Shown piece by piece: positions 33,737 through 45,379 of a stretch of DNA of 64,000 nt. The notes under the pieces were generated by a model, which saw only the letters and a program-made list of their open reading frames with translations, had not been told where the DNA came from and did not search any database. This DNA comes from Batillaria attramentaria (taxonomy: Eukaryota > Mollusca > Gastropoda > Batillariidae): positions 115,001 through 179,000 of the forward strand of contig JACVVK020000215.1 in assembly GCA_018292915.2 (NCBI GenBank), written 5' to 3'. Made by a program: the position numbers and the translations under genes. Positions within the stretch are counted from its first letter, which is position 1, and the number at the start of each line of letters is the position of its first letter.

Positions 33737-35494
33737 CCCCAACTTGACGGGTGTTACAGACGCCTCTCAGACATCCTTGAAATTGTGCTCCAAAAAAGGG
33801 CATTTTCAAGGGTTTTCGAGAAAGGAGAGATATGGCTTCGTCTAGCTTGTGATGGAGCCAAAATCACAAAGCACAAGGACTCTGTCAAGGCCACAGTCAA
33901 GTTGATTAGTGACCAAAGAGATGCTCTCACCCAAGAGTGTGTGAAATGCTCACCTGACAACGAGTTAACGCTGCTATTCTACATGGGTAAGTGTATTTAG
34001 CTCAGGGAACAATTAATTTTTCTGTTTAAGCTTGACAAGCTTGAGATGAGTATGTGCAGCACTGTGCCTTTGAATTCATTGAAACTGGAAGCTGTCTTTG
34101 TAGTGGTACAAGTTTTTAATATGTGGTGGAACTAGAAAATGCCCTTGTGTATGTTTTTAAATTCACATGGACACACACACACACACACACACTGACTTTT
34201 CATTAAAAAGTTTAAATTTTTAAATTGTGACTTCAGGGAAAGAAGACCGGGCTACCACGGGCATGTGGACGGAACACCCGTTTCCTGAGCTGAAAGCAAC
34301 AGCTGAGCATGGGATCGACATTCTTGGCCGACATCTCAGTGTGAAGTGGTAGGTATAATAATGCATATATACTTGCTGTTCTGTATAATTCTGTACATTC
34401 TAAAGGTCAGACAAGTATTGGTTTTTTGTTTGTTTGTTTGTTGTTGTTTTTTTGTTGTTGTTTTTTTTTTTTTTTTTGGGGGGGGGGGTGGGGGGGGGGG
34501 GGGTGAGAGTGATATTTCACTGTAGCTGACTATCCTTTGCTTAAACAGCAATACTTGTATTTAATTTTAAAATCCATTGCTCAGTGCCAAGTTGGCCGAT
34601 CACTAGATCTGCAGCCCGCCAGAGACAGTGCCTTGGCACCAGGAGGCAGGAAGAAAGAAAGGGATTTTCCAACCCCGATCTCGTTCCATGGATTCCCTTC
34701 AAACACATGGTGCCAGACGAGCTACACCTGAGGTGGGCAGAATTCATGCTTTAGACTTGACACCTAATCTAGCTAGCCACCAACAAACAGTGTTGCATAC
34801 ACCTGACTGATCTGTTTTAGCAGGGTTTTTTGGGTTTTGTTTTTTTTTCTTTTAGGGGTGGGGGGTGTCTGTCATGTGCGCTCTGTGTGGTGGTGTTATG
34901 TACTTGCGAATACTTGTTGTGTTTGTCTCTGTGTGAAAGTGCTTGTGTGAACTGTAAAGCACTCTGAGCTCCTCCAGGAGGGAGAGCACCGAGGGCACTA
35001 TCATTATTGTTGTTATATATAGTTGAGTTCTGTTATTGCTGACAGTTTGCAATAGTTGTGTGGAACCCAATGTTTTTTGTATACACTTCCCGGAAACTGT
35101 TTCTGCATGTGGTTATGACATTGTCACAAGCATTTGTTATTTGACACTAACAGGAAATTGATTTTCATATTTTCTTCTTTTTTCAGGATGCGAATCACCA
35201 GCAAGTTGCTGAATCAGGTAAACCTGTTAACTATGTGTTTGAAAGTGAAAAATGCAATTTTAGAAAGTGTATCCTGTGGGTGCTCTTTTTATTTTTAAAT
35301 ATATATATATATATAATAAAATATATATATATATATGTATCTACTAAATGTCAGGTCGTCAAGTGGTGTCTGGAGGTGAAGACCACCAAGGCCCTGGAAG
35401 CGGAAATGCGAAGAATTCATGTTGACTTCCGCTTGTACGAAGAGGTTGGGGATGACGATTGTGGGCAAGGTCCACAAATGGACGCACTCAGGAG
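33737..35494 (+). pseudogene. Four-exon fragment of an uncharacterised multi-copy family (family D, copy 1)
   Basis: Exons are about 33737-33985, 34237-34348, 35187-35217 and 35355-35494, all with GT-AG introns and matching phases. The spliced product contains WLRLACDGAKITKHKD, DNELTLLFYMGKED and then FRLYEEVGDDDCGQGP. The first exon matches 43,085-43,316 and 46,391-46,615, with the first intron at the same codon (after FYMG / FFMG). I know this type only as high-copy uncharacterised proteins in invertebrate genomes. An RNase-H-like transposase fold with the D of ADG as a metal ligand is a guess. No full-length gene is present. Confidence 0.6.
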
Positions 35495-35499
35495 GTATG

Positions 35500-36260
35500 C
35501 CTTACTGTTACAACACATGCCTAGTTGGTTACAGTTGAATTGATAGTGGCAGCTTGAAAACAAACTTAGAATCTTACAGATGATGATAATACTGAGGGCA
35601 TATCATGGCAAGCGGTCCGGTAGCGACGGTAAAACAGTTGTCAAACAAAAAAAACCTCGCAACTCAAGCAAAAAAACCAACAACAAAAAACAAAACAAAA
35701 AACCCACCTCGCAACTCACACCAAAGAGCAACATTCCAAACACGATATGTAAGCGAACCGGATGAAGGTCCAGCTCACGGTTTTTGCCAGATGCTGGCCC
35801 GTGTTTCTGCTACCCTGCAGGGATGCCGATCACGTACAGCTGAGGGTATAATACCTCTTGAGGTACAAAATCACGTAATCAAATCTTGAGCTGAGGGTAT
35901 GAACACGCACACCATCACTGCATTGAGGGTATGAGCACGTACGCCTTTTTTTTCTGTCAGTGCGTATCATCACGTTGAGGTTCTTAAGCTGTAGAGGTAT
36001 GCGCCAGAACATCGCTCGTGCGATATTCGACACTGGCCTATGGGTGTGTCTGTCGGAGACCTGCGTTGACTCCCCGCTGACTGCACTCCTCTCTCTCTCT
36101 CACTCTGCAACTGAGCATGCGCAACAGACACAGAGTATCGCTCTATCACTATGGGAAATCCCGGACCCTAAAAATAGCCTCTATGTAATCGCAGCACCTT
36201 CCGTCAACTTTTTCTCCGTAGCAGGCGCGATTTCTTGCCGACGTGTTAAAGTCTGAAACA
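35500..36260. other. No gene recognised
   Basis: A/C-rich tract at 35,640-35,710; short direct repeats of CTGAGGGTAT near 35,840, 35,890 and 35,925. Confidence 0.4.
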
Positions 36261-36262
36261 CG

Positions 36263-36745
36263 ATGGCTTCAAAACAACAGAGTCTCTCTTCTTTTGGCTA
36301 TAGTGCGGTCAACAGATCATCGTCTGTCTCTGAAAAAGATGACCAAGACAAGCTTCCTTCTCAAGCATCCGAGGACACTGCCAAATCTCAGTCCTCCGAA
36401 GGCTCAGCGAACAAGACTTTTCAGGAGAAATGGTTGAAAGAGTTTCCCTGGCTCTACCGCGACACGCATGGATCTGTTCTGCAAAATTTGCAAGCCGGCA
36501 AATTGCAAAAACCCCTTCGCAGTTGGGGGATCGAAGAACAATCAGAGATCAGCCCTCCTAAGACACCAAGAGTCAAGAGACCACCGAGCAGCCGACAATG
36601 CAACCAACCAGAAGCCTATTACTCTCATCCTGCAGTCTCAAGCCACTACCCATACCGCTCTGCAGTGCATGCTCGGGACTGCAAAGTTCATCGTAGACGA
36701 AGAATTGCCTGACGCCAAATTCACTCCCCTTCTTACTCACATGGT
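36263..36745 (+). pseudogene. hAT-type transposase N-terminus with zinc finger, frameshifted
   Basis: It starts MASKQQSLSSFGYSAV and reads FQEKWLKEFPWLYRDTHG; then the frame must shift by one at about 36,470 to continue LFCKICKPANCKNPFAVGG and LLRHQESRDH. This is a C2H2 zinc finger of the TTF/BED kind found before hAT transposases. It ends at TPLLTHMVK near a possible donor. The catalytic part is absent. Confidence 0.6.
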
Positions 36746-36798
36746 AAAATGTTATAGGCCTACATCGAGTCAGTATTCCTTTCCCCTCCCTCTCTCAA

Positions 36799-36847
36799 CG
36801 TGTGTGTGTGTGTGTGTGACAGTGTGTGTGTGTGTGTGTGTGTGTGT
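36799..36847. repeat. (TG)n microsatellite
   Basis: Interrupted dinucleotide repeat. Confidence 0.95.
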
Positions 36848-36979
36848 CCCAATGAATTGTTCGAATTATTCAATCTCTATTATCTTATGAATATCAGTCA
36901 ATGTCTAAGGAGAATTCCTCAGTCTAAGACTTAAACAGGCTGAAATAGCAAACTTAAAATTTCAAGTAAGTAAAAACCA

Positions 36980-37255
36980 CAAAAGATTAGGTCGGCAGCG
37001 AGGGAGACTATCACAAATGCTTGGTAAGATCTTGAAAAGTTTGTTCTCCGGGAGGGGAAGCCCGCAGGAGAAGGCGACATGTGGGCAGGAGACAGGTGAG
37101 AGTCGGGCTGGGAAGAGCTCGTCTCCCACGCCAGCCGCGCCGCCCACGCTGAAGTCTTCAGCAGCTGTGAACTGTGCAGACCTGACGTTCGAAGAACTCA
37201 CGGAGGAACTAGACCCGACTCCACGCAACTGGTTGGTAAGCTGCCAGAGGCTCCC
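36980..37255 (-). mobile_element. LINE ORF2 fragment (RNase H region) fused to other sequence
   Basis: The minus strand reads PENKLFKILPSICDSLPRCR, as in the copies at 45,945 and 48,360. The part upstream in the minus sense is shared only with 45,990-46,205, so both copies carry the same join. Confidence 0.65.
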
Positions 37256-37566
37256 GTCGGGGGATATGATGTGAGCTAGGCGTCCAGTTCACTGCACCGC
37301 ACTCCCTCCTAGCCCCAGACGGCCGTACTCGGCCGACCCTCCATATCCCCAAGTCGACCGTAGTCGGCCGAGTATGGTTGCTTGTGTTTAACATCTGTTT
37401 CCCATCACCCTAGGGTATAACCGTGGGAGTTTAGAGATCAGTACGTGTAGGCCTGGAATGTCTGCTGCAGATTATACTACACTTCTGGGCTGTATAAACG
37501 GTTGGGAGGGGTGGGAAATGAGCACATTTTGTTCTGCTGACCGTGAACCATTCCACGAATTCAAAA

Positions 37567-38932
37567 TGACGGAATTTGGAGCAGAGTTACCTGAGAAAGA
37601 AGAGTGGGATCAGGAGGATTTAGAACAGATAATGTTAGAAGTGGAGAAGATAGAGAAATGGACAGAGAGTCCGATATTGATGTTTCTGAAGAGTCAGATT
37701 CAGAGGATGACATACCACTGGCACAGATGGCTGACCCAGAGGATAACATACCACCTGTTCACATGCAGCAAACATGGCGGCCGGCTTGCCGGGAGGCTAC
37801 CTTGAGACCGTTTGAACAGGAAACTGGTCCCAATACTGACTTGTCTAACAAGGCAACACCTTTGGAGTTCCTTTTACTGTTTTTACCACATGCGCTTTTT
37901 GAGATGGCTGCAACAGAAACGAACAGATACGCGGCGCAGAAAGGGGAAGCCAGCGGCACACCTGATGGCGAGTGGCAACCTACGACACCTGCCGAAATGC
38001 GGGCATATGTAGAAGTTCTCATAATGATGGGCATCAAGCAGCTTCCCCGTCTTTGGTGTTACTGGTCGACAGATCCTCGATTTAACGACCCTTGGGTGTC
38101 ATCTGTTATGACAAAGAACCGGTTCTTCAAACTGAACCAGTATTTTCACCTGCGCGATACCAGCAAAACACCTGGACGTGACAGTCCCGACTACGACCCA
38201 CTCTTTAAGGTTCGACCACTCATTGATCTCGTCCGCCCAAGATACCAGACTACCTACCGTCCTGGTAGAGACCTGAGTGAGTTAGTTATTTAGGGCTTTA
38301 CGCCGCGCAGGCTGCAAAGACTATTTCGCGGCAAAGCAAGGTCCCTTTCTGCCAGGTCATTAAAAATAAAAGGGTATACAATAAAACAGGATGTAAATGT
38401 ATATTAAAAGTCTACTGGGTTTAAATAAGAGAGCTAAGCGTTGATGAGGCTATGATAGGTTTCAAAGGCAGGCTTTTCTTCAAGCAGTATATGCCAGCCA
38501 AGCCAACCAAGCGGGGTGTCAAGGTGTGGGAGTTGTGTGACGCGGTGACAGGTTACTGCCTGAACTTTGACATCTATACCGGCCGCCACAGTCGTGAAAA
38601 CACAAACATCACACTTGGCGAAGAAGTTGTACAGAAGTTGATGCGTCCATTTTGCAGTCAAAATCGGCATGTTTATTTTGACCGATTTTTCGCCAGTGTC
38701 AACCAGTATCAACATCTGTACGACAATGGAACGTATTCGTGTATGACAGTTATGTCAAACAGAAAGGGACTGCCACCAGAAGTGAAACAGGCTCAGCTGA
38801 AGAATCAGAAAGAGCTGCTTCAAATGCAGAAAAGCAGCATGATGGACTGTTTACAAAGACAAGCGCCAAATTTTCATACTATCCAGCAACTGCAGCCCAG
38901 GTGTGTCAGGTGACAAGGGGACACCGACTGTC
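37567..38932 (+). pseudogene. piggyBac-type transposase, broken
   Basis: Frame 1 gives MTEFGAELPEKEEWDQEDLE; a shift near 37,640 leads to an acidic region and the DDE_Tnp_1_7-like core (TPLEFLLLFLPHALFEMAA, YVEVLIMMGIKQLPRLWCYW, FFKLNQYFHLRD). A LINE 3' end interrupts it at 38,279-38,440. The core resumes LSVDEAMIGFKGRLFFKQYM (first catalytic D), VYFDRFFAS (second D) and MSNRKGLP. A further frameshift near 38,850 is needed for YKDKRQIFILSSNCSPGV. No TTAA-flanked ends were found. Confidence 0.85.
38279..38440 (-). mobile_element. LINE 3'-end insertion inside piggyBac
   Basis: GTTAGTTATTTAGGGCTTTA to GGGTTTAAATAAGAGAG. It splits the LSVDEA motif of the transposase; flanks AGAGACCTGAG and AGAGAGCTAAG may be a diverged target duplication. 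Confidence 0.85.
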
Positions 38933-39038
38933 ATCCAACAATACACACACACAGAGTTTTGGGAATGTGAGTTTGCTTAGTAAATGTAGCTACAGTAGAA
39001 GGTTTTCAGGACTTGTTATGTATGGGTGGTAGGGGGTA

Positions 39039-39040
<2 letters not shown>

Positions 39041-39079
<39 letters not shown>
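39041..39079. repeat. (TG)n microsatellite
   Basis: Dinucleotide repeat just before the family A pseudogene. Confidence 0.95.
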
Positions 39080-39081
<2 letters not shown>

Positions 39082-39129
39082 CCGCAGGCTCTTGGTCTTC
39101 TTTTTCTGCGAGTTTTCTCTTATTCGCAG

Positions 39130-41820
39130 ACCCATCTACTTCACTTGGCAGTGATGCAAGGTGCACAGTCTCTGCCGAGTGTGAAAGTACCGCCACTCCT
39201 CCAAACGACTCGGAACATGGAGACACAACACCTCCGCTCCACAACGGAGATGACACTACTACCACAAGTGACACAAGATGCACTTCTCCTACATCAAGCG
39301 GTTCCATTCCATCACCCGGAAACATAACACCACGAAAGCAAGGATTATACTCGACTCCTCCCAAAAAGAAGCTTGTAAGGCACAGAGAAGCAAAACCGGA
39401 AACATGGAAGAAGAATGTACGAAAGTCTTTGCACCTGCAGGGAAAAGAGTACTTGTCGCAGTTCGGTAAGAAGATAGCAGCCAAGTCAGTGAAAAGGGTC
39501 GACTGTTCAAAGTGTCGGTATAAGTGTACCGACAAAATCTCTGAGGAAAAGCAACAGCAAATTTTTGATGCCTTCTATGAACTGAACAGTTACGAAAGGC
39601 AGAAAGACTTTGTTTGTGCCAACGTTACCCAGAAAAAACACGGCAACCCTTCTCGACGAGGCGACGAAACAACCGAAATTGAAAAAAACGCCAAGTAAGC
39701 CGCGCCTTCACCTTCAACATTGACGGCCAAATCCATCGGGTGTGTAAGAACTTTTTTCTTGCAACACTAGCTCTCGGTGAGACATACGTTGACCACGCCA
39801 TGAAACACAGCTGCGGGGGAGTCTTCACTGGCCAACAACAACGAGGTAAAAGCCGGCCACCGCACAACAAATACAGCGATGATGCGGTCAACAGAGCAAA
39901 AGAACACATCGCTTCCTTCCCCGTTGTGGAGTCACACTACACTCGGAAGGACACCCAAAGACTCTGTCATCCGAGCTCACTTTAAGCAAAATGTATGAGC
40001 TGTACTTGGAGCAGTGCCAGCAAGAGAACCAACATCCAGTTTCGAACAGAAAATATCGCGAGATCTTTACCCATAATTTCAATTACTCTTTCCACCAGCC
40101 TAAGAAAGACCAGTGTGTGACGTGCACTGTGTTCAAACAAAAAGGAAGCGCCGCATCAGAGGAGGACAAACTGGAATATCAACAGCACATAGAGAGTGAG
40201 TGAGTGAGTTTTTAGGGCTTAAAGCCGCGCAAGCCACAAAGACTAATTCGCGGCTGAGTGTGCCTGCACTACATGAAAAAACAAAAACAAAAATGTAACG
40301 TTGGACAAAGGATGCAAACTGGTCTACGGGGCAATATAAACCTAGGACATGCAGGAGACGCTGCACCTTCATGCTAATTTATCGAACTCCCGATTACAAA
40401 AAAACGTAGAAAACAAATAACAATTACAACTGGGTAAAACAAAGATAAATACCAAGCGCAGAAACAGCAAATATTGCAACTTATCATCTCCTAGGCGCAA
40501 TAAACCAGTTCGCAGCATATGCCCAACATCACTTATACCTAACCACTGGTAGTGCAGACGTGAGTGAGAGGTTGAAAAGAAGAAATATAATTGAAAGGGC
40601 CGAACTTAGAAATCAGCTGAGAGATGAGAGGAAGGACAGGGCGGCTAAATTCGGGAGGTTTTAAAGAAAAAGAGACAGGCGAATGGGCTGGTGAGGGATA
40701 GACAGAGAGGTAGGAAGGAAAATTCCTTAGTTGCCAATGAAGACAACATGCCTGGGAGGCAGTTGGAGAACAGACCGCTCCAACACGGAACCTCCCCGCC
40801 GTGAGGCGGTTCGGGGAAAACAACGCACCAGAGAGGGGTGCGTTGTGAAGGTCTTCAACGTGACAGGTAGCTCGAGACAAGAACGAAGCATCGAAGGATC
40901 CCAAGAAGCATGTCGTCACAATGGATCTGCAGGCAGTGTTGCAAGCTCCATGTGGGCTTGTAAGTCAACTGTACTATAAGCGCAAGTTATCAGTTTATAA
41001 CTTCACCGTCTACTCTCTCACCGATAGGAAGGGGACCTGCTTTACCTGGGATGAAAGTGAAGGAAAACGTGGTTCGTGTGAGATTGCCACCTGCCTGTAC
41101 ATCTACCTTTCATCTTTGCCAAAAGATGTTGAGGAGGTCATCATTTTTTCAGACTGCTGTGCAGGGCAAAACAGAAACCAGTATCTGTCAGCTGCGATGA
41201 TCCATGCTGTGAACCACATCGGTAACATCAAGGTCATTACGCACAAGTACCTAGAAACAGGGCACACCCACATGGAGTGTGACAGCATGCACTCGGCAAT
41301 CACATTCGCCAAGCGTCACACCTCAATCTATACACCAAGCGAATGGGACATCGTCCTGAGGACGGCTAGGAGAGGACAACCGTACGTCGTCATCCCCCTC
41401 AAGCATACTGACTTCCTCGACTTCAAAAGTCTGGCGTCCACGGCAATCAGGAACACCAAGACTGACTTGAAGGGAAACAAGGTCAACTGGCTGGGGATCA
41501 GATGCATGCTGTTCTTGAAAGGTCAAGAGGAAATGATGTTTTTCAAATACTCTTTTGACGAGCAGGAGTATCAAGTTCTAAAAATGATAGGGTCAAGCAA
41601 ACGACGTGGACCACCTCTGCCTAGCCAAGTACCCAGGTGCTATTCTGGCAAGCTCCCCATATCAGCTGCAAAAAAACAAGACCTGCTGTCTCTGTGCCAG
41701 TCAGGAGTCATCCCAGTCCAACATCATAATTACTATACAAGTCTTCTGGCATCCTCAACCACCAAAGAAAAACTGCCGGAGCCAGACATCATGGAGGACG
41801 ACAGTTCTGATTTAGATTAG
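39130..41820 (+). pseudogene. Family A (Cys-cluster plus SDCCAGQNRN domain), copy 1
   Basis: After a possible acceptor (ATTCGCAG, 39,129) the frame reads KPETWKKNVRKSLHLQGKEY, CSKCRYKCTDKISEEKQQQI and YERQKDFVCANV. Frameshifts at the A-run near 39,685 and near 39,960 lead to FTFNIDGQIHRVCKNFF, FPVVESHYTRKDTQR and KMYELYLEQCQ, then FHQPKKDQCVTCTVF. An insertion at 40,194 breaks it. It resumes near 40,868 (SKDPKKHVVTMDLQAVLQ) and is open to TAG at 41,820: KRKLSVYNFTVYSL, FSDCCAGQNRNQYLSAAM, ETGHTHMECDSMHSAI, VNWLGIRCMLF. I recognise this as an animal-wide high-copy uncharacterised family, close to what I recall as DUF7869. The D, H and D positions suggest an RNase-H-like transposase; that is inference. 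Confidence 0.75.
40194..40664 (-). mobile_element. LINE 3'-end element inside family A copy 1
   Basis: Same about 470-bp type as 27,312-27,792, in the same orientation, starting with the (GAGT)n tail after CAGCACATAG. Sequence to about 40,867 that follows is unexplained and may be part of the insertion. Confidence 0.85.
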
Positions 41821-42995
41821 AGCCATGGGTATTCTCATTACTGACGGGTTTCGTGAACCCAAACTGAATGCATCCACCTGTCAGACTGAACTCAGCACTG
41901 TATAAAATGTCAGACTTGTGCCAGGAGTGGGGTTTGTGAAAGTGTAATGCCGGGACTCAGTGACAAACTTCATGGATTGTGTAATGATGTTATTGTGGTT
42001 GATGAAAACAAACTGTGTGAATTCTGTGACCGAAATGTGAACGGTAAGAAATTTAATTTGCAAACATGGAGCAGAGGTGTCAGGCGTTATTGGGTGAGTA
42101 AGTAATTTTTGTGGCATGACTGAACTTGCAAACTGATGTTACAGATTTTTTATAATGCTGAGAGGTCCTATCCTAGGTATGCAGAATCTCAGGGACTGTT
42201 CTACTTTGTGTATAAAAATGTTGATTTCTTTCATATTCTGTTCTTAAATTCATGTTCATTCATGTTCATGTAAATTTTCCTCAGCCTTTTTTTTTTTTTT
42301 CCAAAATACGGCCATATTGCCATACAATATTCAAGAAATGTTCAGTTCTGCAGAAAGCCAGGCCAAGTATAGTGTTATGAGGCCTTCTTCCACTCGTTCA
42401 GAAATAAATTTGTTTTTTTTTTTTACCTCCTGCGAAAAGGTCTTGTTACTATGTACTGTTCTTTTCCACGCAGGCCTATAATTATTTCACTGAACAGTTG
42501 TTGAGCGTAAAAGCCGTAGTGTTAATTGGAACGCTTATGCCGGCACGGATGTCTGTTCTTCCTCACCCCGGAGCAGCCGTATTTCTCTCTGCGGCTGTCT
42601 AGCAGTATCAGCCAGGCCCCTATCAAGTTCACAGTCAAACGGTAAGACTAACTGCGGTCCTCAGGCAGCTTTGTTTACAAAGAAATGGGCCATGACCGGG
42701 AGTGCCCAACGCCGGCACTTCACACCGCTGTGTTGATGGCGGATGGCGGCAAACTTCCCGCTGTGTGCGTGCGTAAGGGCCTTACATTATGTAGGTCAAC
42801 TTTATTTGCAAAATACAAAATGCACTAAGATCCCACTGAAAATTGCTTCATTGCAAACGACGGCAGACACATCAAGCTTTCAAATGATACCAAACTTAGT
42901 ACCAGTGACACAACTGAAACACGGTGAGTGATCGTCCAAACTTTCCAAACGCTCTCCTGTAAAATTTAGGAAATCTGCGATACGGCTTTTATGCC
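41821..42995. other. No gene recognised
   Basis: T-runs at 42,285-42,300 and 42,412-42,424. Probably the 3' flank of family A. Confidence 0.4.
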
Positions 42996-42999
42996 CGGA

Positions 43000-43412
43000 A
43001 CCCTCGAAATACAAAGACTATACCTCACTTTCTTTTCTCTTTTCAATTTGTGCATGAATATTATTTGATATATTTCTCTGTATTTGAGTTTTGCTATTTT
43101 TGATGAAACTCCATAACGATATGGAGCTGGTCTTGCCAAAGTACCATCAGCACATCACTGATGGTACTCTCCTGCTTCGTCTGGCTGCAGATGGTGCAAA
43201 CATTACAAAGCACGGAGACAGAATACAGTGTGTCATCAAAATCTTGGCAGATCGGGCACACCTCACACATGTGACTTCATCCCCTGATGATGAACTCACT
43301 CTCTTTTTCTTCATGGGTGTGTGAGTGAGTTCTCAGTATGCCCAAAGCTCAGGCCATGGCCAGATGGTGTGTCGGGTAATGTGATTTTGAATACTTTTGT
43401 CTTATGCTTAAA
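43000..43412 (+). pseudogene. Family D copy 2
   Basis: Encodes LLLRLAADGANITKHGDRIQ, ADRAHLTHVTSSPDDELTLF, FFMG. About 90% identical to 46,305-46,615. After FFMG it joins directly to CTCAGTATGCCCAAAGCTC, which in copy 3 lies more than 400 bases further on, so an intron-exon-intron block is missing here. Confidence 0.65.
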
Positions 43413-43689
43413 ATGCATTATCAGCTGGTAGGCAGTGAGACGGAGATCTCGTTCGTTTCAATCCGTGGACGGTATTACTAAAGTACATGATTTTTTATGA
43501 CACAGCTCATCAACACTTACTTTTTTGAAAACCGCAGAGATCTCACGTGTAACGATTCGCATTTTATAGAAATCATCAATTATAATCTGCCGAAATCGAG
43601 CTCTGTCGAAAACAAGGGAGACTACAACCGCTGAGTTGTGACAGCCGCGTTTGCGTCCCTTTGCTTGATTTCTGACCAATGAAAAAAAA

Positions 43690-44494
43690 AAAATCAGCCT
43701 TTGCTTCAGGGCGGACTTGTCTGCATCCCTCTCGGCGGCGTCTACTGAAAGGGTACGTTGTGCCATTCATTTTAGTGCTACAAACGAAGATGAAGAGATT
43801 TGCGCCCTATCAGAGACAACTTTTAACAGAATTCTGGATTTTTCGAACAAGTGGAAGCGTCTTGTAGGTGCTCAAGGGGACGTGGCTCGCGAGTTGGTCG
43901 CTTCTTCAGAGTTATGTAGCAGTTTACAAGAGGCTGCTGACGCAGGCGTTGGATTCCACAAGCAGTGCTACAGCCGATTCACTGACTCAACCCGGTAAGT
44001 TTCCAATTGATAAAGTTTCTCATTGATATTGAAGAACAAAAGCCATGATGGCATGTAGCATTACAATTATAGACCGAAAATAACCTCTCTCTCTCCCATT
44101 AAGTTTTCTGTAACTACCGGCGGTAAACTGTGTGTTTTATAAATTGTATGAGCAGCATATACGTTTATTTATTTATGTCATTCTTTAACATTGTGCATTT
44201 TTATGTATTTTAGGCTTCGCAGAGTTGAAGGAAGAGAATCGAGGGATGGGTCTCTGTTGCACACAGAGACCGAGACTGAGGCACCACCTGCAAAGAGGTT
44301 GCGGAGCAGTGACACATTTGTGGCTGGAACTACCTCAAACGCAATCCTGCCAGCTGTTTGCATCTTCTGCAAGCGGGAACGCAAAGACATTCAAAACAAA
44401 CGTTCAAAGAAGTGGACACGGGAAAAACTATCAAAAAGTGAGCATATAAACAATCCGGTTCTCCTTAACGGGCAGGAACAAACCCCCAGACTTT
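43690..44494 (+). pseudogene. Family C N-terminal exons (Cys-rich)
   Basis: Exon 43,7xx-43,994 reads NRILDFSNKWKRLVGAQGD and GVGFHKQCYSRFTDSTR; the intron 43,995-44,213 (CCG|GTAAGT to TATTTTAG|GC) keeps phase. The next exon reads LRRVEGRESRDGSLLHTE, AVCIFCKRERKDIQNKRSKK. In this uncharacterised family a Cys/His N-terminus precedes the TDTDVV part found here at 50,590-51,658; the two probably derive from one gene split by insertions. Confidence 0.6.
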
Positions 44495-44499
44495 GAATT

Positions 44500-44720
44500 G
44501 ATGTACGTAACGCAAGTGATAGCGAGAGTGAGTCCGGTTCTCTGTCGGAAGTTAGTGTAGATGAAGAAACGCTAGTAGCTGCCGATAGGGATGAGAAAGA
44601 ATTACCCCAACCCGTAAGATTAACGACAAAAACAGGAAGGGAAATACGGGCCCCTCTCAGCCCTGTAATCTGCATCTCGTGTCGGCACGATTTTATTTTA
44701 CAGTGGAGCTCAACGTAACG
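44500..44720 (+). other. Short open segment, unknown
   Basis: Reads SESESGSLSEVSVDEETLVA, PQPVRLTTKTGREIRAPLSP, an acidic stretch then a basic motif reminiscent of linkers in retroelement polyproteins. Too short to assign. Confidence 0.3.
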
Positions 44721-44828
44721 GATGCGGAACTGAGCAGCGCGTTGGTAGGGAAAGGAATCCGGCGCCACGACTACGGCGGATGATTCCGGCCAATCTACGA
44801 AGACACCAGCCCAGGCAGCACCAGCAGG

Positions 44829-44944
44829 GGATGAGTGGGTGGGTGTGTTGACGTCCTTTTCCACCACATAAGGGTGATATCAAAGACGGGGAAACAATGA
44901 AAAAGCCAGCACAAATATTTGGCCCCAACCGGGATACGAACCCA
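44829..44944 (-). mobile_element. SINE family 2 copy, head cut
   Basis: TTGACGTCCTTTTCCACCAC to CCCAACCGGGATACGAACCC; the tRNA-like head is incomplete. Confidence 0.85.
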
Positions 44945-44993
44945 GCAGGGGGTGAGGAGTGGTGAGCAATCCCGCCCTCGCAACCCGCAGGAA

Positions 44994-45366
44994 GAGTGAG
45001 TGAGTGAGTTTTTAGGGCTTATAGCCGCGCAAGCCACCAAGACTAATTCGCGGCTGAGTGTGCCTGCACTACATGAAAAAAACAAAAATGTAACGTTGGA
45101 CAAAGGATGCCAACTGGTCTACGGGGCAATATAAACCTAGGACATGCAGGAGACGCTGCACCTTCATGCTAATTTCTCGAACTCCCGGTTACAAAAAAGC
45201 GTAGAAAACAAATGACAATTACAACTAGGTAAAACAAAGATAAATACTAAGCGCATATACAGCAAATATTGCAACTTATCATCTCCTAGGCGCAATAAAC
45301 CAGTTCGCAGCATATGCCCAACATCACTTATTCCTAACCACTGGTAGTGCAGACGTGAGTGAGAGG
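44994..45366 (-). mobile_element. LINE 3'-end element with 13-bp target duplication
   Basis: CAACCCGCAGGAA flanks it at 44981-44993 and 45367-45379. The 373-bp copy is truncated at the GTGAGTGAGAGG point. A second LINE 3' end starts immediately after the right duplication. Confidence 0.93.
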
Positions 45367-45379
45367 CAACCCGCAGGAA

